Assembly (NCBI GenBank): GCA_021018815.1
Contig: JAITYX010000163.1
Span: 143,145-207,144, forward strand
Direction of reading: 5' to 3'
DNA length: 64,000 nucleotides
Source of the DNA: Talinum fruticosum
Lineage: Eukaryota > Streptophyta > Magnoliopsida > Caryophyllales > Talinaceae
Below, one piece after another: positions 46,194 through 57,317 of the stretch (position 1 is the stretch's first letter; each line of letters begins with the position of its first letter). A model generated the notes under the pieces. The model was not told the DNA's origin. It ran no database searches and saw only the letters and a program-made list of their open reading frames with translations. The translations under genes were made by a program, and so were the position numbers.

Positions 46194-47618
46194 TGAAGAC
46201 TCAAGACTACGAATCTAAATCATTCCGAGTACTACATGAAAACTCAAGTACAAACCTCATCCCTTATCGGTTTTAATTACAAGTCGTTACGAGTGTTATA
46301 GAAACTCCTGTATAAGTTTTCATTCGTTTCGATCGACTCGGAAAACACATTATTGTATATCTTCCGCAATAGTGTTTCTTACTCACTAAGACAGACACTT
46401 AGATCTATCGCATGCTCAAATAATCTCTCTAACACTTTTTATCCGAGTTACGATTGCATATTTCAACACAAAGTGAATTACAGTCTTAATTCCACTTTCT
46501 AAGTCGGTTTGCTTATTTGAGAGTTATTTGTCCGGATCAAGTCCTTATACTCGATGGTTTCACTCTTTTAACTTGATTTTTCTTAGGATTAACTCTAATG
46601 GAATGTGAGTATATTGAATATTAGACTCGGAAAATTCCACTCTTTTAGGGCTAAGATAATTATGCACTTTGAGAACCAAAGTAGTTTACTTTTGTAGGTT
46701 ATCCAAACTAGGTTTATCTCATTTTTCAATTACAAAATTAACCGGCTTTAAGTTGTTAATAACCAGCGAGACAAGGCTTATCTACTTCGAGCAAGGCTCG
46801 GAAGGCCGTGTCGAGGTTGTCTGTTTCCAAAGCTGGAAAGCTTCAACGCTAAGTTCAATGGTGGTTTCCACCTTACTTTTCGGACATCACCAGTTGACTG
46901 AAGCACCTTTAGGAGCCAAGAGCCGTTGCACAATGTTCACATCCCAACGGATCTTTTCTAAGCGACTCGAAAAAGTCATTACAATGGCCGATAACAACTA
47001 CGTTCGGAACTAAGACACAACAGTCACTCTGCTTGGTCATCTATAAATAGAAGCCACTTCACAAGACTTAAAGATTGCTGAACACATTGCTAAAACTATA
47101 TGTCTTAGTATATTACTCATTCAATCTTCTTCTTACAACTCCAATTCCGTACTTAATACTTTTACGAGTTGTAAAGTCTTGTAATCAGTGACATACTCTT
47201 CTTATTTTCCGAGTAGGGTCCCTTGACTGAGCTGTAAGGGTTAATTCAGCTCAGTTGTCCCTAGCTGTAAAGGTTACCTTGGTTAGGAAGTACTAGATCG
47301 GATAAGGGAACTTCTAAATCTAGGAAACTCTGTAAGGAATTGTCCAAGGGAGCAATTCAAGTTTAGTCGATCCGTTTTATTTTGAGGATTCAAAATAGTG
47401 GATTTGACTTGGTGCTTGGACTAGCACTGCCCGTGGTTTTCTACCCCGGGAGGGTTTCCACGTAATTTTGAGTATACACTTTTTGAGTCCAATATAGACT
47501 TAGATTATCTTCTTCATTCTTTTCAAGCTTAAAAGTTTCTAAGTTTGTTAAAATTTCCTCATCACCCTATTCACCCCCTTCTAAGGTGACTAAGACTCTC
47601 CAAGAGCAAACCTTCAAT
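46194..47618 (+). mobile_element. Copia 5' LTR (about 1.4 kb) with promoter
   Basis: Starts TGAAGACTCAAGACTACGAA. Contains ATATTAGACTCGGAAAATTC near 46618, the TATA box CTATAAATAG at 47041-47050, and GTGGTTTTCTACCCCGGGAG near 47432. It closes near TTTCCTCA (47562), followed by the short leader CACCCTATTCACCCCCTTCT. The primer-binding site TGGTATCGGAGA lies at 47619-47630. The same LTR family occurs at 39.1, 40.9(-), 55.5 and 57.5 kb. Confidence 0.85.
47041..47050 (+). promoter_or_regulatory. TATA box of Copia LTR
   Basis: CTATAAATAG, conserved in the related LTRs at 55948 and (as TATAAATA) 58529; followed about 30 bases later by ACAAGACTTAAAGATT, the likely transcription start zone. Confidence 0.75.
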
Positions 47619-47630
47619 TGGTATCGGAGA
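47619..47630 (+). promoter_or_regulatory. Copia primer-binding site
   Basis: TGGTATCGGAGA, a mutated form of the Met-tRNA site TGGTATCAGAGC, found 56 bases after the presumed LTR end. Confidence 0.7.
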
Positions 47631-47683
47631 CTAGCCTTTCAAAAAGGATCTAACAATCCAAAGGTCTAAAGATCATATAGCTC

Positions 47684-49511
47684 ATAACATTGGAGAGTTT
47701 GATGAAGGAAGATCTTCCAATGAGACGACCAAAGTTTAAAGGATCAAACTTCGTGCACTAGAAGAAGCTAATGGAATGCTTTACGCTCGACAACAATGAA
47801 GATGTTTGGAATATCATCCAAGAAGGCAATTACATTCCAATGAAGATAGAAGGTACAAGATCCGTGCCTAAACAAAAGTTCGAGTACAGACAACGAGGAG
47901 TGAGAAAAGTTCGAAAGAACTTCAAAGTGATGAACATTCCGATGTGTGCTATCGGCTCGGAAGAATACAACGAGTGTGTGTCACGTGACACGGCTAAAGA
48001 TGTGTGGGACACTCTTGTCAACACATATGAAGGAACAAACCAAGTGAAATTGGCGAAGATAAGTCAATATCTTCACAAATATGAAGCTGTTCAAGATGGA
48101 GCTCGAAGAAAACAACACTAAGATGTTTATATGCTTCATCGAGATTGCAAACAATCTCAAATCTCTGGGTAGAAAGATTTCCCATGAAGAAATGTGTAGA
48201 AAAATTTTACGAAGTCTACCAAAGAGAAGATGGGATCCCAAGTTGACGAGCCATCGAGGAAGCTTAGAACCTCTCTCAACTAAAGTCATACGAACCGATT
48301 GGGAAGTTGCTTGCCTATGAAATTCACCTGGAAGAAGAGGATGCCAAGGTCGGCACTAAAAAGAACATTGCGATGAAAGCCTAAGAAAGCGAGAGGAGAA
48401 AGTCCGAGTTCCTTAGACTCAAAAGAAGACCCCATGACACTCATTGCCCGAGACTTTAAAAGAATGATGAAGCACAAGAAATGGGAGAAAAGACCAAAGG
48501 AAGAGTTACGGAAGAAGGATAAGAAGGACGAGAAAAGGTAAATACTCTTCCCCTTCAAAATTATCTTTAACTAAGAACTACGATTGTTTTGAATATGGCA
48601 GCAAAGATCACATAGTGAAAGACTATCCAAGGAGAAAGAGGGACGAGAAAGAAGAAGAAGGCTATGATGGCCACATGGAGTGATGAAGACTCATCCGAGC
48701 GGATGAAGATTCCGATGACTCAAAGTGTCCGATGGCACTAGCAAACTCAAAAGCTAAATCCGAGTCGGACTCTAACAACTCGGACAACGAGGAGATAAGT
48801 CCTCAAGAGGTAATTGAATACTTTCTCAAGTTACGCAAAGTTGATTTAGCTAAATATATTTAAACTTTAAAAGAAAAGTCCAATTCGATTCTTCTCAATT
48901 CAAAGAACAACTTGAGTCTCTTACTTGTGAGAGCAATTATTTGGAAAATGAATTGGAAAAGCCGAGACTAACTCCGAAAGAACTCAAGACTAATACTCAA
49001 GCTAATGAGACTAAGTCCGAGTCACTCGAAGAGAAAATGAGCATCCGAAAAGAAAGCTCAATGAGTCTCAAGAGCTTGGTTTGAAATTCACTCAAGGTCG
49101 GAAAAACCTTGACATGCTTTTAGGCTCTCAATGTTTCTCCTTAAGAAAAGAAGGACTTGGTTTTAATGAAAAGGAAGAATCTAACTCCTACTCAAATCTT
49201 TTCAAAAGGATTCTAGAAATGTGAAGTTCAGGAAAGTTGAGCATGGTACTTTTCATAAAAATGAAGGAAGAATTGAGCCCGGACTAGTTTACGGGGAAAA
49301 CCTTCTCCTTCCGTTTATAAAAGAAAAGATTTTCAAAAGAAAGAGACACGAGACCTCAATTTTAGAATAAGAAGGCTCATAATCGGACTAAATCCAAAGT
49401 CATTCAAATCTAGGTTCCCAAGAGTCTTCTTTCTCGAGAAAGGACCATAGTAAAGAAAGTTACTTGGGTTCGTTAGAGGAAGTGAGAAGGGTTAGTGTGT
49501 TTATGACTTGC
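47684..49511 (+). pseudogene. Copia gag polyprotein (UBN2-type), decayed
   Basis: The nucleocapsid/gag region of a Ty1/Copia element. MRRPKFKGSNFVH*KKLMEC near 47720 has a TAG at 47759 where Trp is expected. The open frame 47771-48121 contains DVWNIIQEGNYIP and DTAKDVWDTLVNTYEGTNQV (UBN2, PF14223-like), then by frameshift FKMELEENNTKMFICFIEIA and a Leu-rich NNLKSLGRKISHEEMCRKIL near 48150. A zinc-knuckle relic YDCFEYGSKDHIVKDYP near 48573 has Tyr for two of the three Cys of CX2CX4HX4C. After that the charged, Ser/Glu-rich C-terminal part can be followed to 49511, where a CACTA end interrupts. No protease or pol follows. Confidence 0.85.
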
Positions 49512-49874
49512 CACTAATAAAAAATGGGTCATTTTTCGACGCTTTTACTTCAACATTTCGTCAGTAGTAAGCATCGAGATATAGGTTCTCGATGCTTGAA
49601 AAAGCATCGGGAATTTCAATGTTGAGATATCTCGACGTCTCTTTTCGTGGATCGGTTTTGGTGTTTCAACGCTTTATTTTGTTGAACAATTGTGTACCTT
49701 GACACATAAGCTGTCTATAGTATCGACGCTTTTTCTTGTCAATTTATTAATTTGGAGCCAAACCATACGAAATTGGTGAGCAATCTCTTTAAACAAATAA
49801 AGGTGTCGAGATTGTTTTTTTTACTTTTGTTTTCACCCCGAGGCAACAATGCATTTCCTTTCTTGTTTATCATG

Positions 49875-49905
<31 letters not shown>

Positions 49906-51510
49906 AAGAGAGAAACTATTAAATTAAAAATATATAACTGAACTACTATTTAACACAATCCAAAATTTAGAGCAACACATTAACAAAATATACTTCTATT
50001 TGGTCTTCAAATATGCAAGAGTACTTCTCTATCCTAAAATAAGCATACTACTCTATCCTGAAATAAGTATGATATTCAAAGACGAGTAAACAGTTCATTT
50101 CTTCAAATATGTAAAAGTACTACTCTAAAACAGTCCTTCAAATATACAAAAGTACTACTCCAAAAATCATCTACTTGTGAATTTAAAGAAGAAGAGTTAG
50201 CCGAATTGGTTCATTGCCACCACGGTTTGTAGTTCGATCTTGTTCAATGGCACCACCATTTCGACTTGACAAATTTAGAACCTTGTCAAAAAAATTAGCA
50301 AAATGTCAAAATTAGACCATATATACAAAGGAGTTTAATCCTTACATCACTAGGATTGGAGTACAGATATAAAACCAAAGAAAGGCGAACAAAGAAGAAA
50401 TCCATCATATATTCTTCTTGATAAATTAAGTACACAATTTCCTAAAACTAAATCTATCTCTGCTATCTAGGAATGTAAACTACAAGAAACATTTGGCTAC
50501 GCGGCTGCTAGCGAGATGATGCGAGAGAAGCCCGATAGTCAAGCTCAAATCGAGTGTGGTTACCAGTTTACTTGAAACTAGAAGGAATGTTCACCGATAT
50601 GAAAACTTCTCGGGATACAATGCGGGGATTCTATGCAATGAGCAATGACCTGGTAGATGCACCTACTCTAGTTGTGCAAGTCTTGACGACTAGGTCTAGG
50701 CCTACTTAGCCATGTGTTCCCTACAATCTCCCTGGAATGTTGTCCGCACTTTGTGAAAAGTTATGCTTCTACTACCATACTTGGGGACGATCGTCTTGGC
50801 AAACTAACATGGAACAACGAGATATAAAGGCAACATTTGGAGAGGGTCGAAGCATGAACTAAATGTTTCCACTTATCAAATTTGTGTTCTTATGCTCTCT
50901 TCAATAACACCGACAAACTTAGCTACAAGGAGAGAAGTACTTACCTATACATCGACTTGATCACGGTACAACTCTCATAAAACTCTCATAAAGCTCTTGA
51001 TTAGCAACTTCTAGTAACCTCCGATACTTGGCATTTTCTACGTCATCTAAGGGTGGATTGCTTGATAATCTTGCATATCAAAAGAATAGTCCCCTTCATT
51101 AGAAGGTTCACCAACCACATCATTTGCATTTCCACCATCAACATATGGAACATCAACACCAAAAGTCACTCTTAGTAACCCTCTTATGTCATCTCGTCCT
51201 ACAAAATTTGATGGGTCATTGCTAGGTGCTTGGCTAGTGCTTCCTTTCTATGTCATATGTTGGAGGATATCCTTGCTACCATGGAAAATAAAAGTCTTGT
51301 ACTCCTTATAAAATCCCTTAAATAAAATATGCTACTCTACTTCTTGTATGGGCAACCATTTATCCACCTTACATTTATTACATGGACATTGACTTCTTCC
51401 TTCTACGAGATTTTCTTTAGCAAGCTTAATTAAATTTGACTACGCCATCAAGATAATCGGGGTGATTATTAGGCACTTCAATCCAACTCGAGTCCATGTC
51501 TACACAAATG
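49512..51510 (-). mobile_element. third CACTA element, 3' end and TNP2 remnant
   Basis: CACTAATAAAAAATGGGTCA at 49512, followed by words of the CGACGCTTT / AGCATCGAG type in both orientations to about 49820, marks a CACTA end of another subfamily inside Copia gag. On the minus strand 51500-50930 shows a transposase-associated domain: HPDYLDGVVKF near 51450, then a CPCNKCK cysteine cluster near 51380, and NAKYRRLLEVANQEL near 51035. Gene direction makes 49512 the 3' end. The 5' end was not found. Heavily decayed. Confidence 0.65.
49873..49905. repeat. (AT)n microsatellite
   Basis: About 15 AT units inside the CACTA fragment. Confidence 0.9.
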
Positions 51511-53341
51511 AAGTAATTTAGTTGAATATAGTTATATCAAATTAAATAGAAGTCTACTTTTTATAAGCACAAATTACTAAATAACTAATGTACTCCTATA
51601 AGATCTAGAACAAAAGGATAACAAGTCCACTCAATAACGATATCAAGATATTGTTCTAACATATATCATTTAAAATCTAGGGAATAATTACGTGTACAAT
51701 CGATACACAAATATTAATGAGTAGAAAACTTGGAGAAAATTCAAGAGACTCTTCCACTTTACAATGACAATCAAACTATCAAAGATTAAAATACAAAATC
51801 GGTGTTAGAATGAAGGGAACAAATGAAAAGTGATAACAAAACTAGAAACACACTAAACGAAGAACAATAATCATTCTATCTGTTTTCAACAAGCAAACAG
51901 AGTATTTGACAAGACATGAATAAATCATTCAAACTTAAGCTGGAAGAGGTGTATTCAAGACATACACAGAGATAAATATGTATACCTTCGATTGAGAGGT
52001 TTAATGTTGCACAAGCTGTAAGCCAACTTCAGCCTCTACCTTCACAAGTCAGAAAACTTTCTGTTCTCCAGATTTATCACATCCAAAAAATAATCATAAA
52101 AAACAATTCTTAATTGTTAGCAGAATTGCTTAAAAGGGAAGAGAATACCATAATAGAGGATAAAAGAGAGTGAAAAAAAGAGACAAGTTTTATTTATTAA
52201 TTCTTTAATCCCTTAATTCTTTAATCATGAAATCCCTTAATTCTTTACTCTGTCTATGGTTACGGCTATCATATATGTATCCTACCTTTCCATATTTTCT
52301 TCACTTTCCTTACCCTCTGTTTTTGGCTAAATGAGGTATTTGGTTTATCTCTCTTTGTAGCTTGCCTATTTAGTATGGTTTAAAACATCAAAGAGACTTC
52401 ATATTCACTTTAATTTTAAATAGCCCGGAAATTCAAATAATATATATATATGTTTCTAGTGACCAAATTAGTTACATAATAGTATGTATATAGTATACAA
52501 TAACTTTATTTTAAATAACTCGAAGCATAATTTTTCGAGTGACCAAATTACTATTGAAGATAAAACAAAAAAATCTACCTAGATAAATCAATAAGTGACA
52601 TTTTGTGGAGAAAAAGATTCACGCATACTTTCATGTGCAAGTATAAAATAGACAAATTTCACAATGGGAAACCATAAAAATACACTAAATACTATGCTTA
52701 AATTAAGTTCACAGATGGTGTGGGATGGTGTAGGCAAGGAGTTTAAGAATGTGGAGGTTTGGATATTCCAAACAATAATGGTTCTACCCCTACCCTTATT
52801 AGGGAACTCACCACAAGAGTTCATAAAAATTTAACCAAAAGCAAGAAAGATTAGAATAAACTCATAAGCAAATGAAATAAGAGTAGTCATATATGTGTTT
52901 GCACAAAAGGGGTGAACAAAAATTGGGGTAATGGGGCAAAAGGGGTGAAGTGTTCTTTTCCCCGCAGTTTAGTTTCCTGAAACAAGATAAAGTGAGTTAA
53001 ACAACATCTCTTCTCCTCCCCTCCCTGACCCTAAATCCAAACAGAGTATTTCAATGCATGTGTGGGATGTTGATAATACCACAATGGAAACAGTGTCCCT
53101 TTTCATCCCTTCCATAAAATCCAGAGAAAGCATAAGTGAGAGGGAGGGAGGGACACTTTTCAGCCAAGTTTACTTCCATTATCCTGATTTATATATATCT
53201 AATTTCTCAAAGTAAATTTTCTGTTCTCTTATGTTCTTTTGTGACCTCCTCCATATTTTAGATATGCAAGTACTTGCGTGTTAAAAACAAATTAGAGTGT
53301 GCTATTTGCAGTTTGCAATCAGGGGCATTTCAGTTGGAAGG
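51511..53341. other. non-coding DNA, upstream region of DUF1218 fragment
   Basis: No gene is supported. A word GTGACCAAATTA occurs twice (near 52458 and 52540) with AATAACT-type neighbours. The last 400 bp are pyrimidine- and purine-rich (CTCTTCTCCTCCCCTCCCTG near 53008, GAGAGGGAGGGAGGGACACT near 53137) and look like a genuine plant promoter/leader carried along with the exons that follow. Confidence 0.45.
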
Positions 53342-54224
53342 ATGGGGTTAAGTATGAAACAGATGCCTTTGCTTACTTCATTATTTGGCACTATCTCCTT
53401 CATACGTGGTGTGATTGCTGACAAGAAGAAGGTATATTTATTTTGTAGCAGATTTAGCCACTTGCCTGATATTTAAGAAACTTCGAAAGTCTCATTGAAA
53501 TTTGAAGAGTCTCGTAGACATCCCGTCCACAATCTTGCACTTATATTTTTCTTAGAGGAGAACACTAAAGATGGTTACATGGCATATCAGTCTGATGGCA
53601 GCCTGCTACTTTTCACCAACATATGTTCCAAAGAAGCATAGTATTAGAGGGCATGACATCGATGATTTTACATTGTCACATGTGAGGATGATTTCAATTC
53701 TCAATTGAAAGTTGCAGTGGTAGATGAACCTTGAGACACCAGTTGTACTGTGCACCCTGTACTCGCTGAAAAATTTTGAAATTGCATATAAAAATTCATA
53801 AGATTCATAAAGGGGACGCCTATAAAAGTTAATTGATGTGTATAAAATTCTACGGAGTTCAAAAGAGGACACTGGTCCATGTTCACTTTTTGGTTCATTT
53901 TGCCACTCTTTTATGTATGAGCTTTCTTTTCTTTACTTTGTCGCATTTTTCCTAGTTTTTCACAGCACTGATTATACCTGATCTCAACCTTCTTTCCTGT
54001 ATTGTGCAGCCTGCCGCTGGAACACCTATACCGGGGAAGAGTGTCATAATCTGCAAGTATCCCTCAGATCCTACTGTGGCTTTGGGATACATATCTGCAA
54101 CATTTCTGATAGCATCTACAGTTGTTGGGTACATGTCAATCTCTTACCCATACAACAGGAAGGCCATTCCATACTCTGCCTTGTTCCGTAGTAAAACCAT
54201 GCTCGTGTTTTTCAACATTGCTTA
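53342..54224 (+). pseudogene. DUF1218 membrane-protein gene fragment (exons 1-2 only)
   Basis: Two exons with good splice sites: 53342-53431 (30 codons, donor AAG|GTATAT) and 54010-54224 (acceptor TGCAG|CC, donor TTA|GTAAGC). Joined they encode 101 residues: MGLSMKQMPLLTSLFG with a first hydrophobic helix at about 9-25, the conserved PAAGTPIPGKSVIICKYPSD block, a second helix VALGYISATFLIASTVVGYM, and the start of a third (TMLVFFNIA). This matches the N-terminal half of the plant DUF1218 family (PF06749; includes MODIFYING WALL LIGNIN proteins), endoplasmic-reticulum or plasma-membrane proteins of about 180 aa with four helices. The expected third exon is not found in 54225-55460, where a Copia LTR begins. 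No stop or frameshift occurs in the two exons. It is either a captured fragment or a gene whose last exon was displaced by insertions. Confidence 0.8.
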
Positions 54225-54369
54225 GTAAGCATTTATATCTGTCTTATCCTTCATCATCTCTTCTGTTATGAATCTCTGAAGTCAATGGAACACATGAACT
54301 CTTTCCTTAGTTTACGGACCAAGCTTGCCGTGCATTTGGTTTGTTGAAAATGCTTTTGTTACAAAACTG

Positions 54370-54410
<41 letters not shown>

Positions 54411-54820
54411 TGCCTGACTAATAATTATAGGAGGGAGCTTTTATGGGTGAAAATTAATGTTTGTAAGTCGGATTTGTAGGGAGCTTTTCTTTTTGGGTGT
54501 ATGTCCTGTAATTTCTTAAAAACACTCCTTCATGCTGACTTTCACTACAGTGCCTTATAAACGTGTTAGAATCATTGGTTGATTGGGAGAAATCTCATAG
54601 ACAATCAGAAAAATAGAGTAACGGTGGTAACTCCCCTCATCAAGAGGTTTCAGCTAAAGAGTAAAGGTGGTAACTCCCCTGTGACTTGCACATAACAATG
54701 ACTTAACCTTTAATGGGCAACAAACATTACGCTAAAATAGCGTCTTGCGGCTATGAGCATCTCATGTATATGTATTTCATCCAACAGGTGAGTCAGGTCT
54801 AAGAAGATATTTCTCAAAAG
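54225..54820. other. intron-like sequence after DUF1218 exon 2, with (CT)n
   Basis: Follows a good donor site. Contains a perfect (CT)n tract at about 54372-54404 and no recognisable continuation of the protein. Confidence 0.5.
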
Positions 54821-55027
54821 CCAATCCACTATACTACTTAGCTTTCAACATTAATGGATTAGGCACAATAAATAATCAATACATCAGGAACTTGAAGAAA
54901 TTATTAAACAAAAATGTTGATGATCCATATTAGCCAATCCGCTATACTACTTAGCTTTCAACATCAATGGATTAGGCACAATAAACAATCAATACCTCTG
55001 GAACTTGAAGAAATTATAAACAATCAT
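54821..55027. repeat. tandem duplication, period 114 bp
   Basis: CCAATCCACTATACTACTTA at 54821 and CCAATCCGCTATACTACTTA at 54935 are each followed by GCTTTCAACAT, AATGGATTAGGCACAATAAA and GAACTTGAAGAAATTAT. Few differences, so the duplication is fairly young. Confidence 0.92.
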
Positions 55028-55461
55028 CCACATTAGCAAAAGACAAACAAATGGTGAGAGAAAATAGAAGTACCTGAAATGAAGAATAGGGACTTAGGGG
55101 ATTTCAACGTCCAAGAAGAATTCTGAGTATTTGCCCACTCCAGAAAGAGAGGAAGAGGGAGGGGAGACGTTCAAGACTTGTTGATGATGGGAATTGAGCG
55201 AAGAATTGACCAAAAACAGCAAATTTGTGTGACGACTTCCACAATTTTCGAATTGACAGCGAATTCTGCCACAATCGCTAGGAATTGTGTGACGACTTCC
55301 ACAATCGCCAGATATTGAGCGAGTGACCACAAACAGCGATACTGAGCAAGAACGGCGAGTGATGATTGCCAAGAACTTCCAGATTGATCGCCAGGAATTC
55401 ATGAGAAATATTCTTCTACTTACATTTTTCTAGGAATTATTTTGAACTGAGTTTGAACCTA
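55028..55461. other. non-coding DNA with a short repeated motif
   Basis: TTGTGTGACGACTTCCACAA occurs at about 55222 and 55286, each near CAGC/CGCCAG words. The minus-strand open frame here reads as a diverged repeat (CGSRHT twice) with no domain. Confidence 0.5.
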
Positions 55462-56535
55462 ATTGATATTAGACTCAGAATATTCCACTTTTCTAGACTA
55501 ATTATAATTAAGCATTTAATTATTCTAATTTAATTATTATTTGTGCCTAATCTTGGACCAAAGTATTTTATATTTTGAGAACCAATGTGGTTTGCTTTTT
55601 AGGTTATTCAAACAAAGCTAATATATCTTTTGAATTTCAAAAGCAACCAGCTTCTAGCTGTTAAACGCCAGCGAGATAGTTTTAGCCAAATTCTAGACAT
55701 GACTCGAATACCAGTGTCGAGGCTGTCTGTTTCCAAAGCTGGAAAAATCAAATGCTAGGCTCAACGGTGGTTTCCACCTTGCTTTTCGAACAACACCAGT
55801 TGATTGGAACACCTTTTAGAGCAAATAGCCGTTACCCAACATTTACTCTCCAACGGATCTTTTCTAAGTGACTCGAAAGGCCCTTTCAACGGCTAGTGAA
55901 GATTTTAGTCCGGAGATCGGACACAACGGCTAATCCGCTTGGACATCTATAAATAGAAGCCACTTCATAAGACTTGAAGATTGTTGAAACTATCGATCAA
56001 TACACTACCTCATGCTCTTAGTGCAATATTCACTCAATCTTCTACTTACAACTCCAAGTATGTACTTACTATTTTCCGAGTTGTAAGTCTTATAATCAAT
56101 TACATACTTTTCTTACTTTCGAGTAAGGTCCCTTGACTGAGCTGTAAGGGTTAACTCAGCTCGGTTGTCCCTACCTGTAAAGGTTATCTCGATTAGAAGT
56201 ACTAGATCAAAAAATGGAACTTTTGAGTCCAGGAAAACTTTGAAAGGAATTGTCTAAGGGAGCAATTCAGTAGAGTCGATTCGTTGTATTTTGATGATTC
56301 AAAATAGTGGATTTAACTTGGTTCTTGGATTAGCACTCGTCCGTGGTTTTCTACCCCGGGAGGGTTTCCACGTATTTACGAGTGTATACTTTTACGAGTC
56401 CAATCTAGTCTCGGAATCGGCTTAATATCTTTTTCTAGCAAAAAGTTTATAGGTTTTTTAAATTTCACCATCACCCTATTCAACCCCCTCTAGGGTGAGT
56501 TAGACTCTCCAGGAGCAAACCTTCAGCTGGGAAGT
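55462..56535 (+). mobile_element. Copia LTR, 5'-truncated, plus leader
   Basis: Begins inside the LTR at ATTGATATTAGACTCAGAAT and continues with CAACGGTGGTTTCCACCTTG, a TATA box at 55948-55955, GTGGTTTTCTACCCCGGGAG near 56345 and the leader CACCCTATTCAACCCCCTCT. It breaks at AACCTTCAGCTGGGAA, before the GGTATC of the primer site. The first 430 bp of the family's LTR are missing. It sits between the DUF1218 fragment and the ubiquitin-like fragment. Confidence 0.82.
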
Positions 56536-56589
56536 TAACCAAAAATACTCCAACCCGACAACGACCTCTCGATGGAGAAGAGTTAGAAA

Positions 56590-56941
56590 ATGGAAAAGGA
56601 AGCGACTACCGGCGGCGGTGGTGGCGAAGTTGTGAAATTCCGGATCAAGTTCGGAGGTCGGCTGTTCCCATTTCTCTCTCTCCCGACTCCACCGTCTCCC
56701 ACCTCAAATCCCATCTCCAGTCCTCCACCAATGTCCTCCCTTACGACCCAAAGCTCATTCACAAAGGTACCCTCTTTTTCTCTCCTCTCTCGCCTTAGGC
56801 CCAAAGAAGCTTTCTTGAAATTGACCATTGATGACACCCTTCACATGCAAGATTCTAGTGGATTCCTAGACATTGTGGTCATCGGATATCACTAATGGCT
56901 CTAAAATCATGCTTATAGCTAATCAAGGCCTTCACCAACGG
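56590..56941 (+). pseudogene. ubiquitin-like domain gene fragment (N-terminal exon), frameshifted
   Basis: ATG at 56590 gives an acidic/Gly start, then VVKFRIKFGGRLFPFLSLP; about base 56682 the reading frame changes and continues DSTVSHLKSHLQSSTNVLPY then DPKLIHKG. After a 36-base stretch with GT...AG ends and weak homology, a third block reads GSKIMLIANQGLHQR up to 56940, followed by a good donor GGTATCT. The order (beta-strand IKFGGR, DSTV.HLK, KLI.KG, G.KIMLIA) is that of the N-terminal ubiquitin-like domain of plant proteins such as the LRR-plus-ubiquitin-like protein type; the rest of such a gene is absent. It lies between a broken Copia LTR and a CACTA 3' end, so capture by the CACTA element is plausible. 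Confidence 0.7.
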
Positions 56942-57317
56942 GTATCTCTTGCTAGTAGCATTTGTTTTTCTTCGTTTCATTTTTCTTTTTTTTTTTTATA
57001 TTTTGATAATTTTCTATGGTTCGTTGTTAGATTTGTAATTGAAGAGTTAAAGTCTCTTAGATCTTCGTTGTTAGATGTGTAATTGAAGAGTTGAATGTCT
57101 CTGTGATCCTCATTGTTCGTTGTTAAATTTGTAATTTTCCATTGTAATGAATTCGTTAACTAAAAGTGGAAAATTTGTCAAAATTTCCCCTTCAACAATT
57201 TCATTTGTATTTAGATCCGATTTCTTGTTCAATTCATTTTTTTTTCTCTCCATTTTAGCTTTTAGTTTTAGATCCTAAATTTTCAGATATGAAAGTGGTC
57301 TATTTTTTTTAAAAAAA
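56942..57317. other. intron/leader-like AT-rich sequence
   Basis: Continues from the donor site of the ubiquitin-like fragment. GTTGTTAGATTTGTAATTGA and GTTGTTAGATGTGTAATTGA (near 57024 and 57067) are a small direct repeat. No coding sequence. Confidence 0.45.

Noticed and set aside
53701..53898. Minus-strand 65-residue frame inside DUF1218 intron 1
   Set aside because: No recognisable domain; lies within a spliced intron and has no conserved start.
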